From Skeletonema tropicum (Eukaryota; Bacillariophyta; Thalassiosirophyceae; Thalassiosirales; Thalassiosiraceae), in assembly GCA_037178625.1 (NCBI GenBank), contig CM074131.1, forward strand, positions 1,488,001-1,552,000: DNA of 64,000 nt. The letters are read 5' to 3'. Of the stretch, positions 62,733 to 64,000 are shown one piece after another (the stretch's first letter is position 1; every line of letters begins with the position of its first letter). The position numbers and the translations under genes are program-made. The notes below the pieces were generated by a model, which did no database searches, had not been told where the DNA came from, and worked only from the letters and a program-made list of their open reading frames with translations.

Positions 62733-64000
62733 ATGGGTTTAGGTGGACTTACGAGAGATTCTATTGTAGGGCTCAATAACTTGGTCAAAGATGATGAAGA
62801 GGACCAGCCAAGATTTACTAGGAGGTTGAGTGGGAGTTTGAACCAGGGATCGGAGAATAAAGATCAGTTCCTCTTTCTTATGGATGACCCACCGACAAAG
62901 GATGCGCAGTCAGCGTCTGAGAGTTCATTTGAGACCTCGTTGAATGATGGGCTGAATCCCAAAAGAGCAATAACACCAGTGGCCGTACCTCCTACCCCGT
63001 ACAAAAACTCTGCTACCAATTCACGATCACTAGATTCGTATACTAGTTCGAAAACAGCTTATCAAGGGTTTAATTATGAGGGATACGTAGACTACTATGC
63101 CGAATCATACAACTATGATTATCCCGATTACGGAGGTGGCAGTGACGATAACATTCTCTGTTGTGTGTTCCCTTGGTTGTTTAAGAACAAGTCAAACGAC
63201 GCTACTGAGGATGGCGATGACGTAGAGACCGAAAATAGAGATGACCCGACAAGTACATTACCAGATGACTCAAATACTGTCGATGCAGTTGGACCAACCT
63301 CATCATCTGGTGCTGAAGAAAGTGTTGTTTCGCCTACAGAGAAAGCGCAACACTCTCCTGAAGAGACCCTGACTACTGCTGCTAGCAACATGTCTGATCA
63401 TGAAAAGCCATCTAGTCCTGAAAAGCTACCTAGTCCTGAAAAGCCACCAAGTCCTAAGGATGTGCAGTCCAGTGGTGACACAAGCTGAAGCTTCCACCGC
63501 TTCGTCTACTTCTGTTGATAGTCCGATGCCGTACAGCAAGATCTGTCCCGATACAAAATCCGTCAGTGTTCCTGAGCCAACTAAAAGCGAGGAGGAGAAG
63601 AATGAATCCCCGGTGAGGAAAGGCATCTTGAAGAAGCGAACCATATCTGTTATACCTTCGACAATGATGTCTTCGAAACAAGCAGATGATACTTCCTCGA
63701 AACGTCACTTGTTTCCTTCCTATAGTCCGAGTTCGCAAAGTAAGGAAGAGAAATCAATCAATTTCAACCCCATGGCACGCGTGCTAACTATTGCCTCCCG
63801 GAAGGACTTTTCTTTGAGCCATAAGTGTCAAGTGTGGTGGCAGAAACATGACTACGACGAATTTAAGAAGACTGGCCGTATTGTGTCCAAGGCAATGGAG
63901 TGTGGAGGAAGTGAAATTTGGTTGGCTTCAAGTAATGCGTGGGGAAAGAGTCAGAGTCGACAAAATGCTAACAAAGAGAAAGCATCGGCTGGCCGAGATG
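62733..64000 (+). CDS. Ser/Pro-rich acidic protein, frame-broken and cut by the window end
   Basis: The first frame (62733-63488) encodes a low-complexity protein with a Tyr-rich segment (YVDYYAESYNYDYPDYGGG), then DNILCCVFPWLF and repeated SPEKLPSPEKPPSPK. It stops at 63486-63488. One base over, a second frame (from about 63472) stays open to the window end: EASTASSTSVDSPMPYSKIC, then VRKGILKKRTISVIPS. The later part (MARVLTIASRKDFSLSHKCQ, VWWQKHDYDEFKKTGRI) looks like a folded domain and is probably the conserved core. I recognise no named family. The break is probably a one-base indel, since composition continues across it. Confidence 0.6.

Overview
This window is nuclear eukaryotic DNA, most likely from a centric diatom or a close stramenopile. 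Several things point that way. The genes are dense and have short GT-AG introns (78, 104 and 189 bp here). Two proteins carry leaders resembling the diatom bipartite plastid presequence (signal peptide followed by an ASAFAP-like Phe motif). Typical eukaryotic families are present: ERO1, U2AF65, a proteasome beta subunit, choline-transporter-like proteins and GT31/GT32 glycosyltransferases. No taxonomic search could be run. There is one 500-base assembly gap (48853-49352). Several otherwise conserved genes contain single-base frame breaks, so some may be sequencing indels rather than pseudogenes.

Layout. 1-2500 holds an 81-bp tandem array abutting a broken MORN gene, and a headless histone H3 fragment. 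2536-6288 is the standout gene: one uninterrupted 1250-codon ORF that joins an ERO1 thiol oxidase, a soluble fumarate reductase flavoprotein and a cytochrome b5 domain behind a signal peptide. Then come a GPI-anchor-like Cys-rich surface protein (6353-7678), a U2AF65-like splicing factor with one intron (8180-9657), a secreted alpha/beta hydrolase (10496-11416) and a double-domain sulfotransferase-like protein (11469-13308).

13.3-33.2 kb is a transposon graveyard. It holds a 1.48-kb TIR element with TTA target duplications; a 5'-truncated retroelement encoding RNase H, a zinc motif and an Ulp1/C48 protease; an inverted-repeat cluster with a hAT-like relic and a long foldback; a broken MULE with a FAR1-like DNA-binding domain inside 77-bp TIRs; and a 4.1-kb element with about 270-bp TIRs. 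That last element carries a DDE transposase convergent with an XPG-N plus SWIM protein. A hAT C-terminal fragment follows.

33.5-39.4 kb is a glycosyltransferase cluster: a GT31-like enzyme, a GT32 enzyme that shares the GT31 gene's first 60 or so codons and 5' leader, and a second GT32-like enzyme. 39.4-47.8 kb is mostly repeats, including an apparent LTR-type element of about 5.1 kb with 0.2-kb direct repeats and no intact ORF. 47.8-64 kb returns to host genes: an unidentified partial gene at the gap, an LRR/coiled-coil gene with several frame breaks, an eEF1A-KMT-like methyltransferase, a proteasome beta2-like subunit with an unusual leader, a CTL/SLC44 transporter, an FBXO31/EXECUTER-domain protein, a CREST-like membrane protein, a plastid-targeted DUF1295 protein and a Ser/Pro-rich protein running off the end.

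The strongest candidate for a new biological system is the ERO1-fumarate reductase-cytochrome b5 fusion. It physically couples disulfide formation to a possible non-oxygen electron acceptor. The second is the XPG-N/SWIM-carrying DNA transposon.
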